Position numbers and translations under genes: made by a program. Positions 32,393-39,904 of a DNA stretch of 42,703 nt are shown here, one piece after another (position 1 is the first letter of the stretch; every line of letters starts with the position of its first letter). The stretch comes from Bryobacteraceae bacterium (lineage in GTDB: Bacteria; Acidobacteriota; Terriglobia; Bryobacterales; Bryobacteraceae), in assembly GCA_030039005.1 (NCBI GenBank), contig JASHQT010000566.1, positions 1 to 42,703 of the forward strand. Direction: 5' to 3'. Below the pieces are notes generated by a model. The model searched no databases, was not told the DNA's origin, and saw only the letters and a list, made by a program, of their open reading frames with translations.

Positions 32393-33769
32393 ATGGGTGA
32401 CCTTGCCACATCAATGATCAACGCTGCCACCGCGCTGCAAGTTTATGAGGGCGCGTTGGAGGTAACGGAGAACAATGTCACGAACGCGAACACCCCTGGC
32501 TACGCCACTCAGGTGGCAACGCTGGTGGCGCAGCCGTTCAACGTGCAGACCGGCAGTCCTGGGGGCGTGGAGTTAGGCGCCTCGCAGAGCACTCGCGACC
32601 AGTTCCTCGAACAGTCCGTGCGCACGCAACAGACGGCCTACTCCTACGACCAGCAACAGGTTTCGGACCTGAGCACGGTGCAAAACTACTTCAGCCTTTC
32701 CACCAGTTCGGGCATTGCGCCCGCCATGACGGCGCTCTTCAACAGCTTCTCCCAATTGAGCGTTACTCCCAACGACACCGTTGCGCGCCAAACGGTCTTG
32801 AACGATGCCCAAACGCTCGCGCAGAACTTCAACCAAACGGCCAGCCAGCTGCTTAGCGAGCAGACCGATCTGCAACAGTCCACCAGCAGCACCATCCAGG
32901 CCATCAATCAATTGGGGACGACCATCGCGCAGATCAACGCCGATAATCCGGTAGACCTCGGCGGGGGAGTGGACGCAGGCGTGGACGCGCAGTTGAATTC
33001 AGCGCTCGATCAGCTTTCCCAGTACGTCAATTTCACGGTGCTGCAACAAGGCAACGGCCAGGTGTCGGTGTACCTGGGCGGCCAAACGCCGCTGGTGATG
33101 GGCGATCAGAGCTTCGCCATTCAAGGCGATTTCTCCTCGCCGCAAACCGCGATCCTCAGCAGCACGGGCGCCGACATCACATCCCAGCTCACCGGCGGAC
33201 AACTGGGCGCGCAAATCAATGACAATAACAATCTGATTCCTTCTTACTTGAGCGGCCTGAATACGCTGGCGCAAACCTTGGCCGACCAGGTGAATACCAC
33301 GCTCGATCAGGGTGTCGACGAAAGCGGAGCGTCGCCCAGCACCGATCTGTTCGCTTATAACGCCTCCGACGGCGCGGCCCTTACGCTGAGCGTAAATTCG
33401 CTCACGCCCGATCAGATCGCCGCCGCGTCACCCGGCGCCACGGGTGGAACCGGAAACGCGCTGGCGCTGGCGGCGCTGGCCAACGCGACGGGGGTCGGCG
33501 GCTACACATTCGCGCAGGCCTACGGCAATATTGGCGGTCAGGTGGGGGACGATCTTTCCACGGCGCAAGACAACAGCAGTACCGATCAGTCCCTGTTGAG
33601 CCAGGCCGAAACGCTGCGCCAGCAAACCTCCGGCGTCTCGCTCGATGAGCAGGCCGAGAACGTGCTGGAATACGAACGCTCGTACGACGCGATTTCCAAG
33701 ATGATCAGCACGCTGAACGATTTGTCGCTGGACGTCATCAATATCCTGCCTCCGGTCACCAGTGCATAG
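32393..33769 (+). CDS. flgK: Flagellar hook-associated protein 1 (FlgK)
   Basis: This 458-aa protein forms the hook-filament junction. The conserved N-terminal D0 region reads INAATALQVYEGALEVTENNVTNANTPGYATQ, with the rod/hook NVANANTPGY-type motif, and the C-terminal D0 region reads SGVSLDEQAENVLEYERSYDAISKMISTLNDLSLDVINI. The middle is Gln/Thr/Ser-rich and variable. It is shorter than enterobacterial FlgK (about 550 aa), as many relatives are. The ATG at 32393 is preceded by GGATAAAG. The frame is open from 32132, but that part is out-of-frame FlgN sequence. Confidence 0.92.
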   Translation: MGDLATSMINAATALQVYEGALEVTENNVTNANTPGYATQVATLVAQPFNVQTGSPGGVELGASQSTRDQFLEQSVRTQQTAYSYDQQQVSDLSTVQNYFSLSTSSGIAPAMTALFNSFSQLSVTPNDTVARQTVLNDAQTLAQNFNQTASQLLSEQTDLQQSTSSTIQAINQLGTTIAQINADNPVDLGGGVDAGVDAQLNSALDQLSQYVNFTVLQQGNGQVSVYLGGQTPLVMGDQSFAIQGDFSSPQTAILSSTGADITSQLTGGQLGAQINDNNNLIPSYLSGLNTLAQTLADQVNTTLDQGVDESGASPSTDLFAYNASDGAALTLSVNSLTPDQIAAASPGATGGTGNALALAALANATGVGGYTFAQAYGNIGGQVGDDLSTAQDNSSTDQSLLSQAETLRQQTSGVSLDEQAENVLEYERSYDAISKMISTLNDLSLDVINILPPVTSA

Positions 33770-33778
33770 GAGTGAAAT

Positions 33779-34684
33779 ATGATCAGTTCTCTCGACCCCG
33801 CGGCACAAAGTTTTCTCGCCGGGCTGAACCAGATCCAGCAAAGTCTTCAAACCGACCAGACGGAGCTGACTACCGGACTCCAGATCAACAACGTCTCAGA
33901 CGATCCTTCCGAAATCGCCGACCTTTGGCAGTTGAATTCGGAATTGAGCCAAACCAACCAGGACGACACGAATCTGGACCAGGTGCAGACGGAGGTGAAT
34001 ACCGCCGAATCCGGACTGGAGTCCGCCGTCACGTTAGTCGAGCAGGCCCAGACCTACGGCTCCGAGGGATTGAGCGACACCACGAACGCGGATGGGCGCG
34101 TGGATTTGGCCAACGAGCTGGGCTCCATCCTGCAGCAACTGGTCGCGATCGCCGATACCACCGTGCAAGGGCGGTACATCTTCGCCGGCGACACCGATCA
34201 AACCACGCCCTACACCATCGACCTGTCGCAAAGCAGCCCAGTCAGCGCCTATCAAGGCTCGGCTTCCACGCGTGAAATCCTTAGCCCGGACGGCACTAGC
34301 TTTCCCGTGGCCTTGACCGCGCAGCAGATTTTCGACAGCTCCAATGCGCAGGACAACGTATTCGACTCCATTGTCGACCTCATGCAAGGGCTCCAGTCTA
34401 ACAGTGACACCCAGATCAGCGGGGCGATGGCGAATCTGGAGACTGCAAGCACTTATCTCAACCAGCAGCTCGCCTTCTATGGCAACGTGCAGGACCAGGT
34501 GCAGGGGGCGCTCACCTTCGGCCAAAACTACACCACGCAACTGCAGACGCAGCTGGCCGGCATACAGGATGCCAATGAGGCCGAAGACATCACGAACATG
34601 ACGCAGGCGCAAACGCAACTCCAGGCCGCGCTCGAATCAGAGGCCCAATTGCCGCGCACCACGCTGTTCGATTTTCTTACTTAA
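33779..34684 (+). CDS. flgL: Flagellar hook-associated protein 3 (FlgL)
   Basis: This 301-aa flagellin-fold protein is the second junction protein. The N-terminal helix FLAGLNQIQQSLQTDQTELTTGLQINNVSDDPSEIADL matches the conserved flagellin/FlgL start, and the C-terminal helix EAEDITNMTQAQTQLQAALESEAQ matches the end. GRYIFAGDTDQTTPY is the FlgL-specific centre. It starts 9 bases after flgK with AGGAG ahead, so they are cotranscribed. Its 3' end overlaps the converging hydrolase gene by 8 bases. No flagellin gene, csrA or fliW follows here. Confidence 0.92.
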   Translation: MISSLDPAAQSFLAGLNQIQQSLQTDQTELTTGLQINNVSDDPSEIADLWQLNSELSQTNQDDTNLDQVQTEVNTAESGLESAVTLVEQAQTYGSEGLSDTTNADGRVDLANELGSILQQLVAIADTTVQGRYIFAGDTDQTTPYTIDLSQSSPVSAYQGSASTREILSPDGTSFPVALTAQQIFDSSNAQDNVFDSIVDLMQGLQSNSDTQISGAMANLETASTYLNQQLAFYGNVQDQVQGALTFGQNYTTQLQTQLAGIQDANEAEDITNMTQAQTQLQAALESEAQLPRTTLFDFLT

Positions 34685-35657
34685 ACTCGCGCGTCGTGTT
34701 AGTCCCGTAGGAAAACGACGACGAGATCACGCGATCGGAGGCGTCTTCGAGCGCTTGCGCGCTGAAGGGAAAGCGCCAATCGGTTACGGCCACCTCGTGC
34801 GAACCGGCGGGCTCGCCGACTGGGGTCACCGACCACAGCGGGTACTGCGAGAAGCGCAGGAAGATGGCCACGGGCTTGGCCTCGCGCGCGGCGTCGATGG
34901 CGGGGCCGGGTGACGCCTGGTAAATGGTTAGGCCCGCACTGGGGTCGAACTGCTGGAGCACGTTGACCGCGAAGTGCATCACAAACTCCGGCCGCTCAAT
35001 CCAGCCTTGCCACTCGAACGGGCTGACGGCGGGGCCCGGAAAGGCGGCGGTTCGGATCGGTGGGCCGCCCTGGTATTCGCGCGCGTTGAGAATGTCGATG
35101 GCTCGCTGATGCGCGAGATAGCGGCCGAAATCGTACAACGCAAAAAACGCAAGGGCAAAAATCGCCAAGGCGCGCCCCGAGCCCGGCTGCGCGCCGATCT
35201 CGCCGCTCACCAGCTTGCCGACCATGGGCGCAAGCCAGGCCAGCAGCAGAACGGCCCACACGATCAGATCGAAGAGATTGATCAAATCCAGGTGAAGCCA
35301 CTCGCCGGAGAAAGGCGCCAGCAGGCGGATGCCGTAATCGTTGGTCCAATCGAGAAGCAGGTGGCTGGCGACGCCAACGATCGCGATGCCCCAGGCCACG
35401 AGCCAGCCGCGCATGGATCGTGCGATCGCGCACACCAACAGCACCGAGAGGAGCGCCATTACGGGAAGCGCAACGATGGAATGGGTGATGCCGCGATGGT
35501 GCTCGAAATAGTAGAGCGGGCCGCGAACGATGGTGACGAAGTCGCCATCGGGGGCGTTGGCGGCGAGAATCAGCAACAACGTCGCTCGCGGATAAAACTT
35601 GTTGAGCCCGGCGCGGCTCAACATCAAGCCGGTTAGCGAGTGGGTGAGGTTGTCCAT
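34677..35657 (-). CDS. YdjM-like membrane-bound metal-dependent hydrolase
   Basis: This 326-aa protein starts MDNLTHSLTGLMLSRAGLNK and continues AANAPDGDFV and HHRGITHSIVALPV. These are the His/Asp-rich motifs of the YdjM/COG1988 family of predicted metal-dependent membrane hydrolases. Five to six membrane helices fill residues 20-180, with SHLLLDWTNDYGIRLLAPF containing another family motif. The remaining C-terminal 140 residues are soluble and probably periplasmic. The biochemical role of the family is not established. It overlaps the upstream lipid-kinase gene by 25 bases, so both form an operon. Confidence 0.8.
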   Translation of the reverse strand: MDNLTHSLTGLMLSRAGLNKFYPRATLLLILAANAPDGDFVTIVRGPLYYFEHHRGITHSIVALPVMALLSVLLVCAIARSMRGWLVAWGIAIVGVASHLLLDWTNDYGIRLLAPFSGEWLHLDLINLFDLIVWAVLLLAWLAPMVGKLVSGEIGAQPGSGRALAIFALAFFALYDFGRYLAHQRAIDILNAREYQGGPPIRTAAFPGPAVSPFEWQGWIERPEFVMHFAVNVLQQFDPSAGLTIYQASPGPAIDAAREAKPVAIFLRFSQYPLWSVTPVGEPAGSHEVAVTDWRFPFSAQALEDASDRVISSSFSYGTNTTREFK

Positions 35658-36601
35658 GCGGCGTCTTCGACGCTGAATGGCCGCCGCGCGCTGAAACCGG
35701 AGGGGACCAGGAGCGTCAGCGCGTTGGGCGCGATCTCCACGCGCGCTGGCGCCAGGCCTGCATACTCGCCGTCCACCTGGAGGTGGATGCTCGCATCGCC
35801 AGGCGCGGAGAAAACCGCTTGGCGGGTGCGCAGAATCGTGATCCCGCGCGTGACGCGCTGCCGGCGGGCCACTATCGCCAGCATGTACTTCAAAAAGCCG
35901 GCCGAGCTTTCGCCTTCAAAGAGAACCAGCTCGAATTCGTCGTCGAGCAGGGAAATGGTGGGCGCGATTTCGAGATCCCCGCCGTAATTACGCACGCGGC
36001 TGGCGAGGGCGAAACTAGCGCGATACTCGCGGCCCGCGGCGCGGACCGTAAATTCGGGGATACGGCGGCCGAGCTTGGAGAACCCCCCGATCCAGTAGGC
36101 GACCTTCCCGAGCATTTCCTTGGTGCGCGGCTTCAGGTTGTAGACGATGTCGGCATCCAGGCCCGCGCCTGCCATCAGCAAAAAATAGCGGCGAGCGCCG
36201 TCCAGGCCGCTCGAAAGCACGCCGAGCGCGACGCGCTCCTTGACTGCATGGGCCAGCGAGGCCGCGGCGCGTTCCATGGTTTTGCCGATGCCGAGCTCGT
36301 TGGCCAGGACGTTCGCCGTTCCGGCAGGTAAAATTCCGAGCGGCACATCGGAATGCGCCATGCCGTTAACGGCTTCGTTGATGGTGCCGTCGCCGCCGGC
36401 GACCAGGATCAGATCGGCGCCACGATCGACGGCGCAGCGGGCGATTTCACCGGCGTGGCCCGGGCCGCTGGTGGCGATCGAATCGACAGTGATCCCGGAG
36501 GCGTCCAGCAGCTCGATGGACCGCGCGAGCGCATTTTTTCGCCGTCGGAGTGCGCCAGCGTAGGGATTGTAAATCAGTACGGTTTGCCGGTAGGTCTCGA
36601 T
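35633..36601 (-). CDS. Diacylglycerol kinase-like lipid kinase, non-standard start
   Basis: The product is a DagK/YegS-type lipid kinase. From the 5' side it reads YRQTVLIYNPYAGALRRRKN, then LILVAGGDGTINEAVNG (nucleotide-binding GGDGT), LGILPAGTANVLANELGI, MAGAGLDADIVYN and LQVDGEYAGL. The first ATG in frame is at 36361, inside the fold and after the GGDGT loop, so it cannot be the true start. Between the in-frame TAG at 36610-36608 and that ATG no ATG, GTG or TTG exists. I set the start at the ATC at 36601, a guess; CTG or ATT a few codons later are alternatives. It likely phosphorylates diacylglycerol or a similar lipid at the membrane. Confidence 0.8.
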   Translation of the reverse strand: METYRQTVLIYNPYAGALRRRKNALARSIELLDASGITVDSIATSGPGHAGEIARCAVDRGADLILVAGGDGTINEAVNGMAHSDVPLGILPAGTANVLANELGIGKTMERAAASLAHAVKERVALGVLSSGLDGARRYFLLMAGAGLDADIVYNLKPRTKEMLGKVAYWIGGFSKLGRRIPEFTVRAAGREYRASFALASRVRNYGGDLEIAPTISLLDDEFELVLFEGESSAGFLKYMLAIVARRQRVTRGITILRTRQAVFSAPGDASIHLQVDGEYAGLAPARVEIAPNALTLLVPSGFSARRPFSVEDAAWTTSPTR

Positions 36602-36610
36602 AGCACCCTA

Positions 36611-36616
36611 ATTATA
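36611..36616 (-). promoter_or_regulatory. Consensus -10 box TATAAT before the lipid kinase
   Basis: A perfect TATAAT on the minus strand (36616-36611) lies 9 bases before the first codons of the kinase frame. The transcript would begin only a few bases before, or at, the coding region. No convincing -35 box is seen. Confidence 0.45.
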
Positions 36617-36691
36617 ATCGATGCGCGCGCGAATCCGCCCCTATAGAGCGAAAGCGGATTCGAGTAGACTTGGAACGGAGCCCGGCCGCGA

Positions 36692-37324
36692 CTGCGCAAA
36701 TTCGTTCAAACCAAACTCATCCCAACGCTGCTCGCCTGGGGACCCGGCGGGGTGTTCCTGCTGGCGCTGGCCGATTCCACCGGAATTCCGATGGTGGGCG
36801 GCGTGGACGCCGTCATCGTTCTACTGGCCGTGGCGGGGCACACGCAACCTTATCTGGCGGCGGCCACCGCGGTAGCAGGGTCGCTGGCGGGCAGCCTGAT
36901 CCTGTTTCTGATCGCGCGCAAGGGCGGGGAAGAATATCATCGCCACCATACTTCGAGTCCGCGCGGCAACCGATTGCGCGCGTGGTTTCACGAGTACGGA
37001 CTGCTGACGGTCTTCGTGCCGGCCTTCGTGCCGATCATTCCGCTGCCGCTGAAGATTTTCATCATCTCGGCGGGCGCGCTCGAAGAAAGCGCGCTGACGT
37101 TTTCTCTTGTGCTCCTGGCCGCGCGAATTCCGCGCTATTTCTTTCTGGCATGGCTGGGCTCGCGGCTCGGTCCGGACACGCTTCCGTATCTCGCCGGGCA
37201 CTTTGGGGAACTGATCCTGCTGGCGCTGGCGCTGTTTGTTGTGCTTTACGCAGCGGTGCGGATCGTGCACGGCCGGCGCCTGAAGCGAGCGCAGCCTATT
37301 GGGCCGCCTATTGGGCCAAAGTGA
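36692..37324 (+). CDS. DedA/VTT-domain membrane protein
   Basis: The protein has four to five hydrophobic segments with GGVFLLALADSTGIPMVGGVDAVIVLLAV and GSLAGSLILFLIARKGGEE near the N-terminus, and FVPAFVPIIPLPLKIFIISAGAL and RIPRYFFLAWLGSRLG later. These are the VTT (DedA/TMEM41) signatures of lipid scramblase or transporter-like proteins. The first standard start is GTG 36752, within the first membrane helix. In-frame codons upstream to the TAG at 36665 encode RLRKFVQTKLIPTLLAWGPG, which looks like the family N-terminus and contains only CTG (36692) as a possible start. The 3' end overlaps the converging TonB gene by 17 bases. Confidence 0.8.
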   Translation: MRKFVQTKLIPTLLAWGPGGVFLLALADSTGIPMVGGVDAVIVLLAVAGHTQPYLAAATAVAGSLAGSLILFLIARKGGEEYHRHHTSSPRGNRLRAWFHEYGLLTVFVPAFVPIIPLPLKIFIISAGALEESALTFSLVLLAARIPRYFFLAWLGSRLGPDTLPYLAGHFGELILLALALFVVLYAAVRIVHGRRLKRAQPIGPPIGPK

Positions 37325-38063
37325 AGTTCACCTCGATGGGGGCGATCACTTCCACCGGCATGCCGTTGAGCAGCGTCGGCTTGTAGACCCACTGCCGGAC
37401 CGCGTCCATGGCGGCACGGGCGAGAAGCGGATGGCCGCTCACGAGCTGCAAGTTCTGTATGGTTCCGTCTTTGGCGATGACGCCGATGAGGCGGACGACG
37501 CCAGAGATTCGCGCCGATCGCGCCAGCGGCGGATATTCGGGAATTATCTTGCGGATCAGCTTGGCCATTTGCACATCGCCGCCGACATGCACGGGCGCCG
37601 AGGGCTGGTGCTTGTCGACATGCGCAGGCGGAGGAGGCGGCGGCGCAACGGGGTTCGAAAGGAACGTGCCCAAAGCACGGTTCGCGCCGCCAATGCCGTC
37701 CGGCATTCCAGGGACTCCGATCGACGGTGGCACGTCGGGAGTGTAGGTAGTCGATGCAGGTTGCGAAGGCCGCGTGTGGATGTCGGGAGTGGAGACGAAT
37801 GTACGATGTACGGTCAGCGATGTACCGCGGACAACGTCAGGGTGCGCCGGTTGCAGGTGCACAGGCGCCGGCGGGGGTGGAGGCGCGAACACGATGTCCT
37901 TCCAATGGATCGGCGGTAAGTGATCGCGATAAAGCAGCGGCACTAACAGCGCGAGGCTGATAATCAGTAACTCGGTCGTGAAGGACGCGACAAAATTCCA
38001 CGGCTTTTTGACTTCGTTTTGGATCAGCGATTGTTCGAACACGTCTGTATAGACACCAGGCAT
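37308..38063 (-). CDS. TonB-like energy-transducer protein
   Basis: From ATG 38063 (MPGVYTDVFEQSLIQNEVK) the protein is about 251 aa. One membrane helix comes first (FTTELLIISLALLVPLLY), then a long Pro-rich spacer with PPPPPAP and PPPPPPAH, and a C-terminal TonB domain (MAKLIRKIIPEYPPLARSARISGVVRLIGVIAKDGTIQNLQLVSGHPLL ARAAM). It would couple the proton-motive force to outer-membrane receptors, although no ExbB/ExbD is nearby. Upstream codons to 38132 are Arg/Gly-rich and unlikely to be translated. Confidence 0.87.
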   Translation of the reverse strand: MPGVYTDVFEQSLIQNEVKKPWNFVASFTTELLIISLALLVPLLYRDHLPPIHWKDIVFAPPPPPAPVHLQPAHPDVVRGTSLTVHRTFVSTPDIHTRPSQPASTTYTPDVPPSIGVPGMPDGIGGANRALGTFLSNPVAPPPPPPAHVDKHQPSAPVHVGGDVQMAKLIRKIIPEYPPLARSARISGVVRLIGVIAKDGTIQNLQLVSGHPLLARAAMDAVRQWVYKPTLLNGMPVEVIAPIEVNFTLAQ

Positions 38064-38210
38064 CGCCGTTGGTTCCCCGAGGGAGCCGACACCTCGGCTG
38101 CCGCCGCTATTTCGGCAACGCTGGTTCGGCACTGCGGTTCAATCGATTGAAAACATGAGGGAAAACAATGGCACGCGGGGTGCCTCCCCGGAAAGAGCCA
38201 TCGACAAAAA

Positions 38211-39332
38211 ATGTTACGGATTACGACCCAGTCCGGTCCCGAAGTGTACACCTTCCAAGTGGAAGGAAAGCTGGTGGGTGCATGGGCCAAAGAGCTGGAA
38301 CGGACCTGGAAGCAAAGTGCCGGATCGCGTGAGAATCGGGCCGTGATCGTGGATCTGACCGAGACGCAATATATCGACGGCGAAGGCCGGCGGGTGCTGG
38401 CGACGCTCGCGCGCGAAGGCGCGCGGTTTCGGACCGCTTGCCCCCTGATTGAATCGATGATTGAAACGACGATCGAATCAATCTCGGCGGAGATCGGCGG
38501 AAGATCGAGCGCCGCCTTACTAAGCAAGGCTTCGCGGCGCGTGCTTCTGCCGTGCCTGCTGCTCGCGATCACGCTCGCCGTGGGCGCCAAAGCTGCGCAG
38601 GCGCCAGCGTCGACGTCCGCATCCGGGCAACCGGGGCCGCTGCGTCTCACGCTGCGCGATGCCGTGCAATTGGCGCTGAAACAGAATCCTCAGGTGCAGG
38701 TCGCGAATCTGAGCGTGGCGGTGTCCCAAGAGAACGGGATTGTAGCGCGGTCCGCGCTCGCGCCGCAGGCGAATCTGGCTGTTTCCGAGGCTGTGATGCG
38801 CGAGAATTTGGTGGCGTTTCTGGGCATGAAAGTTGTGGGATTTCCGGAGCATTCCGGACCATATTGGCTGTTTGAGGGAGAAGCCAATGGGTCAACGCCG
38901 CTGCTTGACCTGGCCGCGTGGCATCGCTTGCGGGCGGCGAAAGAAAACGTAACGGGTGCGCGGGCCGAGGAGCAAACGGTGCGCGAGCAGGACGTGCTGT
39001 TGGTGGTCTCGCAATACTTGGGTAGCTTGCGATCGGCCGCCGACGTCACCGCCGCTCAGTCGCGCGTGGAGCTGGCGAAAGCGCTGTTCGAGCAGGCCAG
39101 CGACTTGCAAGAAAACGGCGTGGGCATTGCGGTCGATACACTGCGCGCAAATGTGGAGTATCAGAACGAGCAGCAACGGCTGCTGGACGCGCGGACCGCT
39201 CTCGAGACATCGCTCTTCGCTCTGGCGCGGCTGCTGAGTATCGATCCGCATCAGACGATCGAACTGGCCGACGCGTCCGAATTTTATAAGACGCCGGCCT
39301 ATTCCGCGAGCCAAGGCATCGAGCAGGCTTAA
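38211..39332 (+). CDS. STAS domain fused in frame to N-terminal part of TolC-like protein
   Basis: Residues 1-105 form a STAS domain (FQVEGKLVGAWAKELERTW, AVIVDLTETQYIDGEGRRVL), as in anti-sigma-factor antagonists. From residue 109 the frame continues into a signal peptide (RRVLLPCLLLAITLAVGAKAAQ) and an outer-membrane efflux protein (LTLRDAVQLALKQNPQVQVA, coiled helices to residue 373). A cytoplasmic STAS ahead of a signal peptide cannot be exported as one chain. GTG at 38541 (residue 111) or ATG 38457 (residue 83) may therefore start a separate TolC product. The reading frame ends at TAA 39330-39332, and the next codon, ATG 39333, continues the same TolC domain. It is the outer-membrane part of the efflux set with the two genes downstream. 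Confidence 0.75.
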   Translation: MLRITTQSGPEVYTFQVEGKLVGAWAKELERTWKQSAGSRENRAVIVDLTETQYIDGEGRRVLATLAREGARFRTACPLIESMIETTIESISAEIGGRSSAALLSKASRRVLLPCLLLAITLAVGAKAAQAPASTSASGQPGPLRLTLRDAVQLALKQNPQVQVANLSVAVSQENGIVARSALAPQANLAVSEAVMRENLVAFLGMKVVGFPEHSGPYWLFEGEANGSTPLLDLAAWHRLRAAKENVTGARAEEQTVREQDVLLVVSQYLGSLRSAADVTAAQSRVELAKALFEQASDLQENGVGIAVDTLRANVEYQNEQQRLLDARTALETSLFALARLLSIDPHQTIELADASEFYKTPAYSASQGIEQA

Positions 39333-39881
39333 ATGCAACGGCCGGAAATGAAGGAAATTGCCTCCGAGATTCGCGCGACGGAGCTGGAAAAGAGAGCCGC
39401 GGAGGACGAGAGAATCCCGCGGCTGGCATTGAACGGCCAGTGTAGCGAAGAGGGGTTGTCGCCGGAGACTGCGATCCCGGTGTACACGTTCGCCGTTGGC
39501 CTGCACGTCCGGCTCTACACCGGCAGCCGCATCCGCGCGGAAGTGACGACGGCGGAGCTGAATCTGAAGAAGCTGGCCCAGCAGCAAACGGATCTTCGGA
39601 ATCAGATCGCCCAGGAAGTGAAGACCGCGGCGGCCCAGTTGGACGCGGCCAAGAGCGAAGTGGACGTGGCGAACGCCGGACTGGCGCTGGCGCAGGAAGA
39701 GGTGACGCAGGCGCGCGATCGCTTCCAGGCCGGCGTGACCAACAACATCGAGGTGATTACGGCGCAGGACGAATTGTCACGGGCGAACGATAATCAAATT
39801 GTCGCCCTGTATCAATGCAACCAGGCGCGCGCGGACCTGGCGCACGGCAACGGACAGATGGAGTCGTGGTACGCCAAGTGA
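39333..39881 (+). CDS. C-terminal part of the TolC-like protein, split by in-frame stop
   Basis: These 182 residues continue the TolC domain in the same frame, directly after the TAA. MQRPEMKEIASEIRATELEKRAA matches the TolC-family segment usually written as an N-R-P-E-L repeat start, and the chain ends normally with helical pairs (LALAQEEVTQARDRFQAGVTNNIEVITAQDEL). Read through, the STAS-TolC would be 557 codons without other damage. The split is either a nonsense change (for example TTA to TAA) or a TAAATG restart point. No ribosome site precedes the ATG, so independent translation would depend on reinitiation. Confidence 0.7.
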   Translation: MQRPEMKEIASEIRATELEKRAAEDERIPRLALNGQCSEEGLSPETAIPVYTFAVGLHVRLYTGSRIRAEVTTAELNLKKLAQQQTDLRNQIAQEVKTAAAQLDAAKSEVDVANAGLALAQEEVTQARDRFQAGVTNNIEVITAQDELSRANDNQIVALYQCNQARADLAHGNGQMESWYAK

Positions 39882-39904
39882 GAACAGACGCGAAGGAAGA
39901 GAAA

